Below are positions 8,818-17,472 of a stretch of DNA of 64,000 nt, piece after piece. The notes under the pieces are model-generated. The model saw only the letters and a list, made by a program, of their open reading frames with translations, had not been told where the DNA came from and ran no database searches. This stretch comes from Microbacteriaceae bacterium PS02333 (lineage in GTDB: Bacteria; Actinomycetota; Actinomycetes; Actinomycetales; Microbacteriaceae), in contig JASCOI010000003.1 in the NCBI GenBank assembly GCA_029959665.1, positions 25,117 through 89,116 of the forward strand, given 5' to 3'. Within the stretch, counting starts at the first letter, position 1, and every line of letters starts with the position of its first letter. Position numbers and translations under genes: made by a program.

Positions 8818-8925
8818 GTCCGATGCCTCTCTGCTGTTGGTTGCAGGAGCCCCGGGATCGGTGGTGGAACCGCTGTGTACCGTCCCGGGACACTCATTGA
8901 GAGACACCCTGCCACGGAACTTCTT

Positions 8926-8945
8926 CCGGCGGGGCCGGTTTTTTT
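8926..8945 (+). terminator. terminator-like hairpin plus T7 tract, plus-strand sense
   Basis: A short stem, CCGGC-GGG-GCCGG, is followed by seven T residues on the plus strand. No plus-strand gene lies upstream, so its role is uncertain. It could end an antisense transcript or be part of the promoter region of the minus-strand transporter operon. Confidence 0.4.
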
Positions 8946-8957
8946 ACACCGCTGTAA
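8944..8957. promoter_or_regulatory. TTACA-N4-TGTAA inverted repeat upstream of peptide transporter operon
   Basis: The perfect 5-4-5 palindrome TTACACCGCTGTAA lies about 130 bases ahead of the binding-protein start codon. Its symmetry and AT-rich arms in a GC-rich gap suggest a repressor or activator site for the operon. The cognate regulator is not identifiable here. Confidence 0.4.
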
Positions 8958-9051
8958 CGCAGGAGTGCTGCGCATGCCGCATCATCCGTTCGTCGGACGC
9001 GGCGCGCCGCGCAGGAAAGTTGCGCAGCACAACACGCCGTTGCGCGACGGG

Positions 9052-10944
9052 TCAGGCGGGGTCGGCGTCGGCGCGGAGCCGCATGCGCTGCGCGTCGATG
9101 TCGACGAGCTGGCGCTGGATCTCGCCGCGTCGATCGGCGTTCTCGTTCGGGTCGGCGCGCTGGAGCTGCCCGAGCAGCGACGCCTTGCGCGCGAGGAGGT
9201 CACGCTCGACCAGGGCCACGACGATCCCCCGGCAGTAGATCGCCAGGTCCTCGTCGTTGCGGGCGGGGATCGGGGCGAGCGCGAGCTCCGACACGAGACC
9301 TCGGACCGGAGCGGGCACGTCGGCGGTCAGGCGGTCCAGCCAGTCCGGCCGTCCGAGCGAGTCGACGTTCGCGACGACGGCGTCACGGACGACGGCGAGC
9401 ATCGGCGCGGAGAACGTCGCAGCGGCCGCGAGTCCGAGCAGCGGTGCACCGACCGACGTCGGCTGCTGCACCATCGCCATCACGGCGTCGCGCTCCATGC
9501 GGGTGATCGGGTCGTTCGGGAGCGATCGGATCCCGGCGACGGGCTCGTCGAGCGGCGCGACCATCTGCCCACCGGGTCCGGCCTGGCCGACGGGCACGGA
9601 GGACGAGGACCGGGAACGAGCACCCTCCACCGCCCGTCGCACGTCGCCCATCTCCATGCCGAGCCACCCCGCGAGCTCGCGGACGTAGCCCTGCGTCAAC
9701 GAGCGGTCCCGGATGCCGGCGAGGACCGGTGCCGCAGAACGCAGGGCAGCGACCCGGCCCTCCACCGTCTCGAGGTCGTGCCCGTCGAGCGTGCGCCGGA
9801 TCATGAACTCGAACATCGGCCGCTTGTTCGTGACGAGCCGCCGGATCGCGTCGTCGCCGCGGGCCAGCCGGAGGTCGCACGGGTCGAGGCCACCCGGCGC
9901 CACCGCGACGAAGGTCTGCGCGGCGAACCGCTGTTCTTCGGCGAAGGCGCGGGACGCCGCCCGCTGCCCGGCTTCGTCCGGGTCGAACGTGAAGACGACC
10001 TCCCCGTTGGCGTTCGGGTCGGCACCGCTGACGTCGCCGAGCATCGGGCGCAGGACCTTGATGTGGTCGACGCCGAACGAGGTACCGCAGGTCGCGACGG
10101 CGGTCGTCACCCCGGCGAGGTGGCACGCCATGACGTCGGTGTAGCCCTCGACGATGACGACCTGCTTCTGCTTCGAGATGTCGCGCCGGGCGAGGTCGAG
10201 CCCGTAGAGCACCTGGCTCTTGTGGTAGATCGGCGTCTCGGGGGTGTTCAGGTACTTCGGGCCCTTGTCGTCGTCGAGGAGCCGACGGGCACCGAACCCG
10301 ATCGTGGCACCCGTGACGTCGCGGATCGGCCACATCAGGCGCCCGCGGAACCGGTCGTACGGCGAACGGTCGCCCTGGCCGACGAGCCCGGCGGAGATGA
10401 GCTCCTCCATCGTGAAACCGCGGCCCTTGAGGTGGTCCTTGAGCGCGTCGTAGGACTTCGGGGCGAACCCGACGCCGAAGTGCTGCGCGGCGGACGGGTC
10501 GAAGCCGCGCTCCCCCAGGAACCGCCGCGCCGGGTCGGCCTGCGGGGTCGTGAGCTGGGCGACGTAGAACTGCTGCGCTGCTTCGTTCGCGGCGATCAGC
10601 CGTGCACGCGTGTTGTAGTCGGTCCGCGGCCCGTCGCCCTCTTCGTAGTGGAGGGTGAAGCCGATCTTGGCGGCCATCCGCTCGACCGCTTCGGAGAACG
10701 TGGTGTGGTCCTGCTTCATGATGAAGCTGAAGACGTCGCCGTCCTCTCCGCACCCGAAGCAGTGGTAGCGACCCACCTGCGGGCGGACGTGGAACGAGGG
10801 AGAGCGCTCGTCGTGGAACGGGCAGAGCCCCTTCAACGACCCGACTCCGGCGGACTTGAGCGTGACGTAGTCGCCGACGACGTCGGCGATGTTCACGCGT
10901 GCGCGGACCTCGTCGATGTCGTTCCGCGCGATGAGTCCAGCCAC
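9052..10944 (-). CDS. dnaG: DNA primase
   Basis: Makes RNA primers for chromosome replication. It is 630 residues, usual for actinobacterial DnaG. The N-terminal zinc-binding domain uses C41, H44, C62 and C65 (CPFH, CFGC). The catalytic core follows, with the TOPRIM domain starting at VVIVEGYTDVMACHLAGV near residue 270 and acidic residues in FTFDPDEAGQRAA. The C-terminal region from about residue 450 is the divergent helicase-binding part. dgt lies upstream on the same strand, 72 bases away, so the two probably form one transcription unit with dusB. Confidence 0.97.
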   Translation of the reverse strand: MAGLIARNDIDEVRARVNIADVVGDYVTLKSAGVGSLKGLCPFHDERSPSFHVRPQVGRYHCFGCGEDGDVFSFIMKQDHTTFSEAVERMAAKIGFTLHYEEGDGPRTDYNTRARLIAANEAAQQFYVAQLTTPQADPARRFLGERGFDPSAAQHFGVGFAPKSYDALKDHLKGRGFTMEELISAGLVGQGDRSPYDRFRGRLMWPIRDVTGATIGFGARRLLDDDKGPKYLNTPETPIYHKSQVLYGLDLARRDISKQKQVVIVEGYTDVMACHLAGVTTAVATCGTSFGVDHIKVLRPMLGDVSGADPNANGEVVFTFDPDEAGQRAASRAFAEEQRFAAQTFVAVAPGGLDPCDLRLARGDDAIRRLVTNKRPMFEFMIRRTLDGHDLETVEGRVAALRSAAPVLAGIRDRSLTQGYVRELAGWLGMEMGDVRRAVEGARSRSSSSVPVGQAGPGGQMVAPLDEPVAGIRSLPNDPITRMERDAVMAMVQQPTSVGAPLLGLAAAATFSAPMLAVVRDAVVANVDSLGRPDWLDRLTADVPAPVRGLVSELALAPIPARNDEDLAIYCRGIVVALVERDLLARKASLLGQLQRADPNENADRRGEIQRQLVDIDAQRMRLRADADPA

Positions 10945-11016
10945 CCCTCGATCCTAGTTCGCCGGACCGACCGCGCCGACCGCGCAGCACGAGTCGTGCA
11001 CAGCCGCGCGGACGGC

Positions 11017-12297
11017 TCAGACGGGGATGTGGACGGCTTCCCGATCGCCGACGACGAGACGCCGATGCCATGCGAGTGCGCCCTGGTCGGTCAGGCTCGC
11101 GACCTGGTCGACGACGGCACGCAGCCGTGCAGCGTCGTCACGCGCACCACGCCAGTCGGCAGCGAACCCCGGCTCGAGCGCGGACACGCCACGGTCGGCG
11201 ATCGCGTCGAGCAGCTCGGTGAGGATCCGCCGCTGGTCCTCGTACACGGGCTGCCGGTCGCCGTGGGTCATCACGAACGCGGCGACGATCCCCTTGAGCA
11301 CGGCGATCTCGCCGATGATCTCCGGCGGCGTGACCACCGACGCGGCGAACCGGACGAGCGAGCCGGACGCGTACGCCTGACGGGTCGCCGTGGTGGCCGT
11401 CCTGGCGAACCGACCGATGAGCTGCGAGGTCAGGTTCTTCAGGCGGGCGGCGTCCTGCCGGGAGCCGTCGTACGAGGTCATCCACAGCGGCAGCGATCGC
11501 AGTCGATCGAACGCCTCGAGCAGCTCGTCGCGACTGAGGTCGTCCCCCACCCAGGCGTGCATGGCGGACACGATGTCGTTCTCGCCGACGCGGTCCCCCA
11601 GCGCGGCGACGTCGATGAATCCCGCGACGACGGCGTCCTCGAAGTCGTGCACGGAGTACGCGATGTCGTCGGAGAGGTCCATCACCTGCGCCTCGATGCA
11701 GCGCTGCCGACGGGGAGCGCCCGCTCGGAGCCACTCGAAGGCGTCGTGGTCGTCGTCGTAGAAGCCGAACTTGGTGCGTCCGGACGACGACTCGGCGACA
11801 CCCTGGGACGCCGGCCACGGGTACTTGCACGAGGCGTCGAGTGACGCGCGTGTCAGGTTGAGGCCGTACGCACGGTCGTCGTCGCCGTAGACCTTCGGCT
11901 CGAGTCGGGTCAGCAGCCGGAGGGTCTGCGCGTTCCCCTCGAACCCACCGATGCCGGCGGCCCAGGCGTTCACCGCGGTCTCGCCGTTGTGCCCGAAGGG
12001 CGGGTGGCCGATGTCGTGCGCCAGGCAGGCGGTGTCCACGACGTCCGGGTCGAGGCCGAGCGAGTCGGCGAGTTCCCGCCCGACCTGCGCGACCTCGAGC
12101 GAGTGCGTCAGGCGGTTCCGGGCGAAGTCGAGACCGGTCGTCGGGCTCAGCACCTGGGTCTTGGCCGCGAGACGGCGGAGCGCACTGGAGTGCAGCAGCC
12201 GGGCGCGGTCACGGGCGAAGTCGCTGCGGCGGTTGCCGTGTTCCTCGGGCAGCCAGCGTTCCGCGTCGGCCGGCCCGTACGAGCTCGTGGCGCTCAT
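11017..12297 (-). CDS. dgt: deoxyguanosinetriphosphate triphosphohydrolase-like protein
   Basis: HD-domain dNTPase, 426 residues, that hydrolyses dNTPs to nucleosides and triphosphate. The metal-binding HD motif is CLAHDIGHPPFGHNGE near residue 92. RLAAKTQVLSP and RNRLTHSLEVAQVGRELA precede it, both typical of the family, and DLSDDIAYSVHDFEDAV carries the later Asp ligand. Its start overlaps the dusB stop by four bases. The family name is given by similarity; actual nucleotide preference varies among members. Confidence 0.94.
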   Translation of the reverse strand: MSATSSYGPADAERWLPEEHGNRRSDFARDRARLLHSSALRRLAAKTQVLSPTTGLDFARNRLTHSLEVAQVGRELADSLGLDPDVVDTACLAHDIGHPPFGHNGETAVNAWAAGIGGFEGNAQTLRLLTRLEPKVYGDDDRAYGLNLTRASLDASCKYPWPASQGVAESSSGRTKFGFYDDDHDAFEWLRAGAPRRQRCIEAQVMDLSDDIAYSVHDFEDAVVAGFIDVAALGDRVGENDIVSAMHAWVGDDLSRDELLEAFDRLRSLPLWMTSYDGSRQDAARLKNLTSQLIGRFARTATTATRQAYASGSLVRFAASVVTPPEIIGEIAVLKGIVAAFVMTHGDRQPVYEDQRRILTELLDAIADRGVSALEPGFAADWRGARDDAARLRAVVDQVASLTDQGALAWHRRLVVGDREAVHIPV

Positions 12298-13448
12298 CCG
12301 CCGCTGTGGTGCAGCTCGGCGGCGGCGAGGACCTTGCGGAACTCGGCGTCGACGTCGCGGCTCTCGAGCCAGCGGTCGGGCAGGGCCGTGCGCTTCGGGT
12401 GGCCGGCGCGGCCACGGGGACCTTCGGCGTCGGCACCCGGGTACGGCGCGTCGTGGTCGAGCTGTGCGAGCAGGTCGTCGATCTCCTGCAGGCTGGACGC
12501 CATCGCGAGCCCGGACCGGACGTCACCGCCGATCGGGTACCCCTTGAAGTACCAGGCGACGTGCTTCCGGATGTCCCGGCATCCGTGCTCTTCGGACCCG
12601 AAGAACTCGACGAGCAGTTCGGCGTGCCGACGGAACCCGACCGCGACCTCGCCGAGGGACGGCATGTACCGGAGACCCTCGCCGCGGAACGCCGCCGCGA
12701 GGTCGCCGAAGAGCCACGGCCGGCCGAGGCACCCACGCCCGACGACGACACCGTCGCAGCCGGTCTCGTCGACCATGCGGAGCGCGTCGGCAGCGGACCA
12801 GATGTCGCCGTTGCCGAGGACCGGGATGTCGGTGACGGCTTCCTTGAGCGTCGCGATCGCCGACCAGTCGGCTTCGCCGGAGTAGTGCTCGTTCGCGGTG
12901 CGGGCGTGCAGCGAGACCGCGGCGACACCGGCGTCGCGCGCGATGCGGGCGGCGTCGATGTAGGTGAGGTGGTCGGCGTCGATGCCCTTGCGCATCTTCA
13001 CGGTGACCGGGACGTCCCCGGCGGCACGGACGGTCTTGGTGACGAGCTCCTTGAACAGCTCGGTCTTCCACGGCAGCGCCGCGCCCCCGCCCTTGCGCGT
13101 GACCTTCGGCACCGGGCACCCGAAGTTCAGGTCGATGTGGTCGGCACGGTCCTCACCGACCAGGATCGTCGCCGCTTCTGCCACGGTGTTCGGCTCGACG
13201 CCGTAGAGCTGGATGGACCGAGGGGTCTCGGACTCGTGGTGCTGGATGAGCTGCATCGACACCGGCGTGCGCTCGACCAGTGCACGGGAGGTGATCATCT
13301 CGCAGACGTACAGCCCGGCACCGTACTCACGACAGAGCCGGCGGTACGCCATGTTCGTGATGCCCGCCATCGGCGCGAGCACGACGGGCACGTCGACCTC
13401 GATCGGGCCGATGCGCAGGGGCTTCCGGGGGGCTTGTGTGATCGTCAT
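12294..13448 (-). CDS. dusB: tRNA-dihydrouridine synthase
   Basis: FMN-dependent enzyme that reduces uridine to dihydrouridine in tRNA D-loops. It is 384 residues. The TIM-barrel start VVLAPMAGITNMAYRRLC, the FMN/RNA-binding segment DHIDLNFGCPVPKVTRKGGG with the catalytic Cys, and VVGRGCLGRPWLF are characteristic. I took ATG 13448 (MTITQAPRKP) rather than an ATG nine codons upstream because a GGAG ribosome-binding site lies eight bases before it. It is divergent from the YbaK-type gene, with only 47 bases between the start codons. Confidence 0.94.
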   Translation of the reverse strand: MTITQAPRKPLRIGPIEVDVPVVLAPMAGITNMAYRRLCREYGAGLYVCEMITSRALVERTPVSMQLIQHHESETPRSIQLYGVEPNTVAEAATILVGEDRADHIDLNFGCPVPKVTRKGGGAALPWKTELFKELVTKTVRAAGDVPVTVKMRKGIDADHLTYIDAARIARDAGVAAVSLHARTANEHYSGEADWSAIATLKEAVTDIPVLGNGDIWSAADALRMVDETGCDGVVVGRGCLGRPWLFGDLAAAFRGEGLRYMPSLGEVAVGFRRHAELLVEFFGSEEHGCRDIRKHVAWYFKGYPIGGDVRSGLAMASSLQEIDDLLAQLDHDAPYPGADAEGPRGRAGHPKRTALPDRWLESRDVDAEFRKVLAAAELHHSGG

Positions 13449-13482
13449 ACGGGCTCCATTCTCCCACGTCGGCACGCGCCGG

Positions 13483-13488
13483 TAGCGT
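13483..13488 (+). promoter_or_regulatory. -10 box of leaderless ybaK-type gene
   Basis: TAGCGT ends seven bases before the ATG at 13496, leaving no room for a ribosome-binding site. This implies transcription starts at or next to the start codon. Confidence 0.55.
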
Positions 13489-13495
13489 TCTCCAC

Positions 13496-13978
13496 ATGAC
13501 GACCGATGCCATCGCCCGATTCGACGCCGACGCCGCAGCCCGAGGGCTCCGGGTCGAGGTGGTCGAACGCCCGGCCGCGAACTCCCTCGCCGAGGCCGCC
13601 GACCTGCTCGGCATCACCCCGGGCGACATCGTCAAGACCCTCGTCGTCAAGCGCCACGACGGCGACTTCGTCCTCGCGCTCGTGCCCGGCGGCCGGAGCA
13701 TCGCGTGGAAGAAGCTCCGCGCGCTCGTCGGCGTGAACAAGCTCTCGATGCCCGACGCCGCGACCGCACTGCAGGCCTCCGGGTACGAGCGCGGCACGAT
13801 CACCCCGATCGGTGCGACGGGCGACCTGCCGGTCTTCGCCGACGGACGCATCGTCGGCCGTCGCGTCGCACTCGGCGCCGGCCGCCACGGTGCGAGTGCG
13901 TTCGTGGACGCCGACGACCTGATCGCGGCCTACGGCGCGACGGTCGCCGACATCACCGACGAGGAACCCCAGCGCTGA
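13496..13978 (+). CDS. ybaK: YbaK/EbsC-type aminoacyl-tRNA deacylase
   Basis: Predicted editing enzyme that hydrolyses mischarged tRNA, typically Cys-tRNA(Pro) in this family. It is 160 residues. The conserved lysine lies in DIVKTLVVKRHDGDFVLALV (residues 43-62), and later family blocks are VNKLSMPDAATAL, GATGDLPVFADGRIVGRR and GAGRHGASAF. It is a single-domain stand-alone protein. The ATG at 13496 is preceded by a -10 box and no ribosome-binding site, so translation is likely leaderless. It runs convergently towards the small ORF that ends two bases beyond its stop. Confidence 0.88.
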   Translation: MTTDAIARFDADAAARGLRVEVVERPAANSLAEAADLLGITPGDIVKTLVVKRHDGDFVLALVPGGRSIAWKKLRALVGVNKLSMPDAATALQASGYERGTITPIGATGDLPVFADGRIVGRRVALGAGRHGASAFVDADDLIAAYGATVADITDEEPQR

Positions 13979-13979
13979 G

Positions 13980-14129
13980 CTAGTCGGGGACCTCTGACCA
14001 GTCGCCCTCGGCACCGGGGACGAAGCACGAGTCGCCGTCGCACACGACGGCGTCCGCCAGCAGGGGCTGCAGCCCCGGCACGGCCTGGAGGCTCGGCGCG
14101 GCCTGTGCGCGCACGTCGAGGTCCGTCAT
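13980..14129 (-). CDS. 49-residue ORF coupled to dsbA-like gene, Cys-x4-Cys
   Basis: A small ORF with ATG 14129 overlapping the stop of the upstream DsbA-like gene in an ATGA, and a TAG stop at 13982-13980. The product is acidic (N-terminus MTDLDVRAQAAPSLQAVPGL) and has two cysteines in VVCDGDSCFVPG near its middle, then ends WSEVPD. No membrane segment is seen. Translational coupling to a thiol-disulfide oxidoreductase and the cysteine pair suggest a redox partner, substrate or metal-binding peptide. I do not recognise a named family, and expression is unproven. Confidence 0.6.
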   Translation of the reverse strand: MTDLDVRAQAAPSLQAVPGLQPLLADAVVCDGDSCFVPGAEGDWSEVPD

Positions 14130-14863
14130 CGGGTCGCCTCCACGTCCGCGCTCGCGTCGTCCGCAGCGCGCTCGGCCGCCGCGGCCACGTCCTCCGGCGT
14201 CGACGTCCGCAGCGCGACGACCTGGCGGAGCACCTGCTCGAACGCCGCGGGGTCCTGCGCGCCGGAGACGCCGTACTTGCCGTCGATCACGAAGAACGGC
14301 ACGCCGTTGATGCCGTACGCCTGGGCCTGCGCCTGGTCGGCACGGACGTCGGCGAGCTTGGCGTCGTCGCGCAGGGTCGCCAGCACCTCGTCACGGTCGA
14401 GCCCGACCTCGGCGGCCAGGTCGGCCAGCGAGGACTCCTGTCCGACGTGCTCCCCGCGTTCGAAGTACGCCGCGAAGAGCCGCTCCACCATCTCGAGCTG
14501 CTTGCCGTGCTGCTTCGCCAGGTGGATGACCTGGTGCGCCTTCACGGTGTTGGTGTGGTGCATCGAGTCGAAGTCGTAGTCGAGCCCGACGGACGCGGCG
14601 ATCCCGGTGACCTGGTCGAGCATCTGCTGCGCCTGGTCGACGGGCATGCCCTTGTGCCCGGAGAGGAACTCGGCCTCGGTGCCCTCGAAGTCGACCGGGG
14701 TGTCCGGGCTGAGTTCGAAGGAGTGGTACTCGACCTCGACACTGTGCCCATCGGGTCCGGCGCCGAACGCGCTGACGCCCGCCTCGAACTTCCGCTTGCC
14801 GATGTAGCACCAGGGGCACGCGATGTCGGACCAGACATCGACCTTCACGCTGTCGTTGCTCAT
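14126..14863 (-). CDS. DsbA family oxidoreductase, FrnE-like
   Basis: Cytosolic thioredoxin-fold protein of 245 residues. The active site is CPWC at residues 17-20 (DIACPWCYIGKRKFEAG), the helical insert is VNTVKAHQVIHLAKQHGK-like, and the cis-Pro region is GINGVPFFVIDGKYGVSGAQ. No signal peptide is present, which matches FrnE rather than periplasmic DsbA. The start is uncertain: ATG 14863 has little ribosome-binding sequence, and a TTG four codons upstream is possible. It is followed by a coupled 49-residue ORF and lies 65 bases after glyS. Confidence 0.88.
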   Translation of the reverse strand: MSNDSVKVDVWSDIACPWCYIGKRKFEAGVSAFGAGPDGHSVEVEYHSFELSPDTPVDFEGTEAEFLSGHKGMPVDQAQQMLDQVTGIAASVGLDYDFDSMHHTNTVKAHQVIHLAKQHGKQLEMVERLFAAYFERGEHVGQESSLADLAAEVGLDRDEVLATLRDDAKLADVRADQAQAQAYGINGVPFFVIDGKYGVSGAQDPAAFEQVLRQVVALRTSTPEDVAAAAERAADDASADVEATR

Positions 14864-14928
14864 GCTGAACGACAACGCGGCCGACCCCGGGGCATTCCCG
14901 GAGTCGACCGCGTCGGTGGTGCTGGTCG

Positions 14929-16314
14929 TTACGCGCCGACGAGACGCTGCGCGAGGTAGCCCTGCAGCTGGTCGAGCGCGACGCGTTCCTGCGCCATGGT
15001 GTCGCGTTCGCGGACGGTGACGGCATTGTCCTCGAGCGTGTCGAAGTCGACCGTGATGCAGAACGGTGTGCCGATCTCGTCGTGGCGACGGTAGCGGCGG
15101 CCGATCGCACCGGCGTCGTCGAAGTCGACGTTCCAGTTCTTGCGCAGGTCGTCGGCGAGCCCGCGGGCGACCGGCGAGAGCTGCTCGTTGCGGGACAGCG
15201 GCAGGACCGCGGCCTTGACCGGGGCGAGGCGCGGGTCGAGGCGGAGGACCGTGCGCTTGTCGACGCCGCCCTTCGCGTTCGGGGCCTCGTCCTCGTGGTA
15301 CGCGTCGAGCAGGAACGCCATGAGCGCACGCGTCAGGCCGAAGGACGGTTCGATGACGTACGGGACGTACTTCTCGTTGGCGGCCTGGTCGAAGTACCGG
15401 AGGTCCTTGCCGGAGGACTCGATGTGGTTGTTGAGGTCGAAGTCGGTGCGGTTCGCGACACCCATCAGCTCGCCCCACTCCGAGCCCTGGAAGCCGAACC
15501 GGTACTCGATGTCCGCGGTTGCGTCGGAGTAGTGCGCACGCTCGCCGTCCGGCACGTCGAAGCGACGGAGGTTCTCGGGGTCGATGCCGAGGTCCGTGTA
15601 CCAGGCGATCGAGTCCGCGATCCACTGCTCGTAGTGGGTCTCGGCGTCGGCCGGCGGGACGAAGTACTCGATCTCCATCTGCTCGAACTCTCGCGTCCGG
15701 AAGATGAAGTTGCCGGGCGTGATCTCGTTGCGGAAGGCCTTGCCGACCTGGCCGATGCCGAACGGGGGCTTCATGCGGCTGGTCGTGACGACCTGCGCGA
15801 AGTCGGTGAAGATGCCCTGCGCCGTCTCGGGACGGAGGAAGTTCAGGCCCTCCTCGGACTCGACCGGACCGAGGTAGGTCTTCAGCATCCCGGAGAACTC
15901 GCGGGGCTCCGTCCACTGGCCGCGGGTCCCGCAGTTCGGGCAGGCGATCTCCGCCATGCCGCCCTCCGGAGCACGGTTCTTCTTGGCCTCGAAGGCCTCG
16001 ATCAGGTGGTCCTCGCGGAAGCGGTGGTGGCAGTGCAGGCACTCGACGAGCGGGTCGGTGAAGGTCGCGACGTGGCCGGAGGCCTCCCACACCTTGCGGG
16101 GCAGGATCACGGCGGAGTCGAGCCCGACCATGTCGCCACGGCCGCGGACGAACCGCTGCCACCACTGGCGCTTGATGTTCTCCTTCAGCTCGACGCCGAG
16201 TGGCCCGTAGTCCCAAGCGGAGCGGGATCCGCCGTAGATCTCACCCGACTGGAAGACGAACCCACGGCCTTTGGCGAGGGCGATGACCGAGTCGAGACGG
16301 GAGGGCTGAGCCAA
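14929..16314 (-). CDS. glyS: glycyl-tRNA synthetase, homodimeric type
   Basis: Charges tRNA(Gly). The 461-residue single-chain class II enzyme is the alpha2 form found in actinobacteria, archaea and eukaryotes, not the alpha2beta2 form. Motif features include [20 protein letters not shown] at the N-terminus, [20 protein letters not shown] (motif 2) and [20 protein letters not shown] (motif 3 region). A C4-type metal site is suggested by CLHCHH and [10 protein letters not shown]. The C-terminal anticodon-binding domain follows from about residue 355. I see no T-box leader in the 61-base gap upstream. Confidence 0.97.
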   Translation of the reverse strand: MAQPSRLDSVIALAKGRGFVFQSGEIYGGSRSAWDYGPLGVELKENIKRQWWQRFVRGRGDMVGLDSAVILPRKVWEASGHVATFTDPLVECLHCHHRFREDHLIEAFEAKKNRAPEGGMAEIACPNCGTRGQWTEPREFSGMLKTYLGPVESEEGLNFLRPETAQGIFTDFAQVVTTSRMKPPFGIGQVGKAFRNEITPGNFIFRTREFEQMEIEYFVPPADAETHYEQWIADSIAWYTDLGIDPENLRRFDVPDGERAHYSDATADIEYRFGFQGSEWGELMGVANRTDFDLNNHIESSGKDLRYFDQAANEKYVPYVIEPSFGLTRALMAFLLDAYHEDEAPNAKGGVDKRTVLRLDPRLAPVKAAVLPLSRNEQLSPVARGLADDLRKNWNVDFDDAGAIGRRYRRHDEIGTPFCITVDFDTLEDNAVTVRERDTMAQERVALDQLQGYLAQRLVGA

Positions 16315-16375
16315 GGAGAACTCCGTAAGGTCGCCGAGCTGGATGCCCGGTTCGTGAGAAACGTACCGGGCAAGA

Positions 16376-17401
16376 CTAACGGCCCAGCACCGCCGCCACT
16401 GCGTCCACGTCCGACTCGTCGTTCCAGTGGTGGAACGCGAGCCGGAGCCGTCCCGCCCTGCCGGACGCCGTGATCCCCGCCGTGGTCAGTGCCGCGAGCC
16501 CCGCGCCGGACGGATCCGGCACCGTCATCACGGCCTGCGACTGCCCGGCGACCCCGAGGCGGGCCGCCAGCTGGTCCGCGAGACCGGTGCCGTGCCTCCA
16601 GACCGTGTCCATGTCGAGCGACGCGACGTGCCGCAGGGCGGCGACCGCCCCTGGCCAGGCCTGCCATGCCGGCGACACGTCGAACCGGCGGGCGTCGTCG
16701 GCGAGTCGCATCGCGGGGCCGTAGCAGGAGGACCAGACGTCCTCGCCCGCGTACCAGCCGGCCTGGACCGGGCGGAGCCACTCCTGGGCGGCGGCCGACA
16801 CCGTCATGAACGCGACGCCGCGCGGCGCGCAGAGCCACTTGTAGGCATGGGTGACGGTGACGTCGAACGGTGCGGCCGAGATCGGCAGGATCCCCGCAGC
16901 CTGGGTGAGGTCGCAGAGGGTCCGCGCACCGACGGAACGGGCGGCGGCCACGACGGCGTCGTTGTCCGCGACCGCGCCGGTCGCCGACTGCACCGCCGAC
17001 CACGCCACGAGTGCGGTGTCCGCGGTCACGGCCGTCGCCAGCGATGCGAGCGGGACGCTCCGGACGTGGATCCCGCGGTGCGCCTGTGCGAGGAACGGGA
17101 AGACGATGGAGCTGAAGTCCCCCTCCGGGACGAGCACCTCGGCGCCGTCCGGCAGCGACGACGCGACGACCGCGGTCATCGCCGAGGCCTGCGAGCCGGT
17201 CGCGACCCGGCTGGCATCGACGCCGACGATCTGCGCGAACAGGGCTCGCCCCTCCTCGACGAGCTCGCCGTACCGGATCGGACTCGACCCGCAGGCGCCC
17301 CAGTCGTCGAGGTCGGCGCGCATCGCCGCGAGGGTCCCCCGTGTCGGGAGCCCGGCGGTGCAGGCGGCGAGGTAGCCGTGGCCGTCGACGAAGGAGTCCA
17401 T
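16376..17401 (-). CDS. class V aminotransferase-family PLP enzyme
   Basis: PLP-dependent enzyme with an aminotransferase V/kynureninase-like fold, about 341 residues from ATG 17401. The Schiff-base lysine is in [17 protein letters not shown], the PLP-binding Asp in [12 protein letters not shown], and phosphate contacts are in the ATGSQASAM segment. Alternative starts are ATG 17410 and a leaderless ATG 17461; none has a strong ribosome-binding site. It is divergent from a LysR gene that probably regulates it. The reaction is not predictable: cysteine desulfurase-like, epimerase and kynureninase-like activities are all within the fold. Confidence 0.82.
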   Translation of the reverse strand: MDSFVDGHGYLAACTAGLPTRGTLAAMRADLDDWGACGSSPIRYGELVEEGRALFAQIVGVDASRVATGSQASAMTAVVASSLPDGAEVLVPEGDFSSIVFPFLAQAHRGIHVRSVPLASLATAVTADTALVAWSAVQSATGAVADNDAVVAAARSVGARTLCDLTQAAGILPISAAPFDVTVTHAYKWLCAPRGVAFMTVSAAAQEWLRPVQAGWYAGEDVWSSCYGPAMRLADDARRFDVSPAWQAWPGAVAALRHVASLDMDTVWRHGTGLADQLAARLGVAGQSQAVMTVPDPSGAGLAALTTAGITASGRAGRLRLAFHHWNDESDVDAVAAVLGR

Positions 17402-17460
17402 GCCGATCATGCTCGTGCGCGACGATCCATCACACCAGAGCAGTTCTGTTTGCTTCGCCA

Positions 17461-17466
17461 TAGCAT
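17461..17466 (+). promoter_or_regulatory. -10 box of leaderless lysR gene
   Basis: TAGCAT lies six bases before ATG 17473. The surrounding CATAGCATTGCGTTATG is nearly palindromic and spans the start codon, so it could also be the regulator's own T-N11-A type binding site. Confidence 0.5.
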
Positions 17467-17472
17467 TGCGTT

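Noticed and set aside
6244..11844. Very long plus-strand open frame of 1866 codons
   Set aside because: It is antisense to the permease, lipoprotein, dnaG and dgt genes, has no recognisable domain, and is rich in Arg, Glu and Val repeats typical of GC-rich antisense frames.
16315..16375. T-box upstream of glyS
   Set aside because: The 61-base gap is too short and lacks the T-box sequence.
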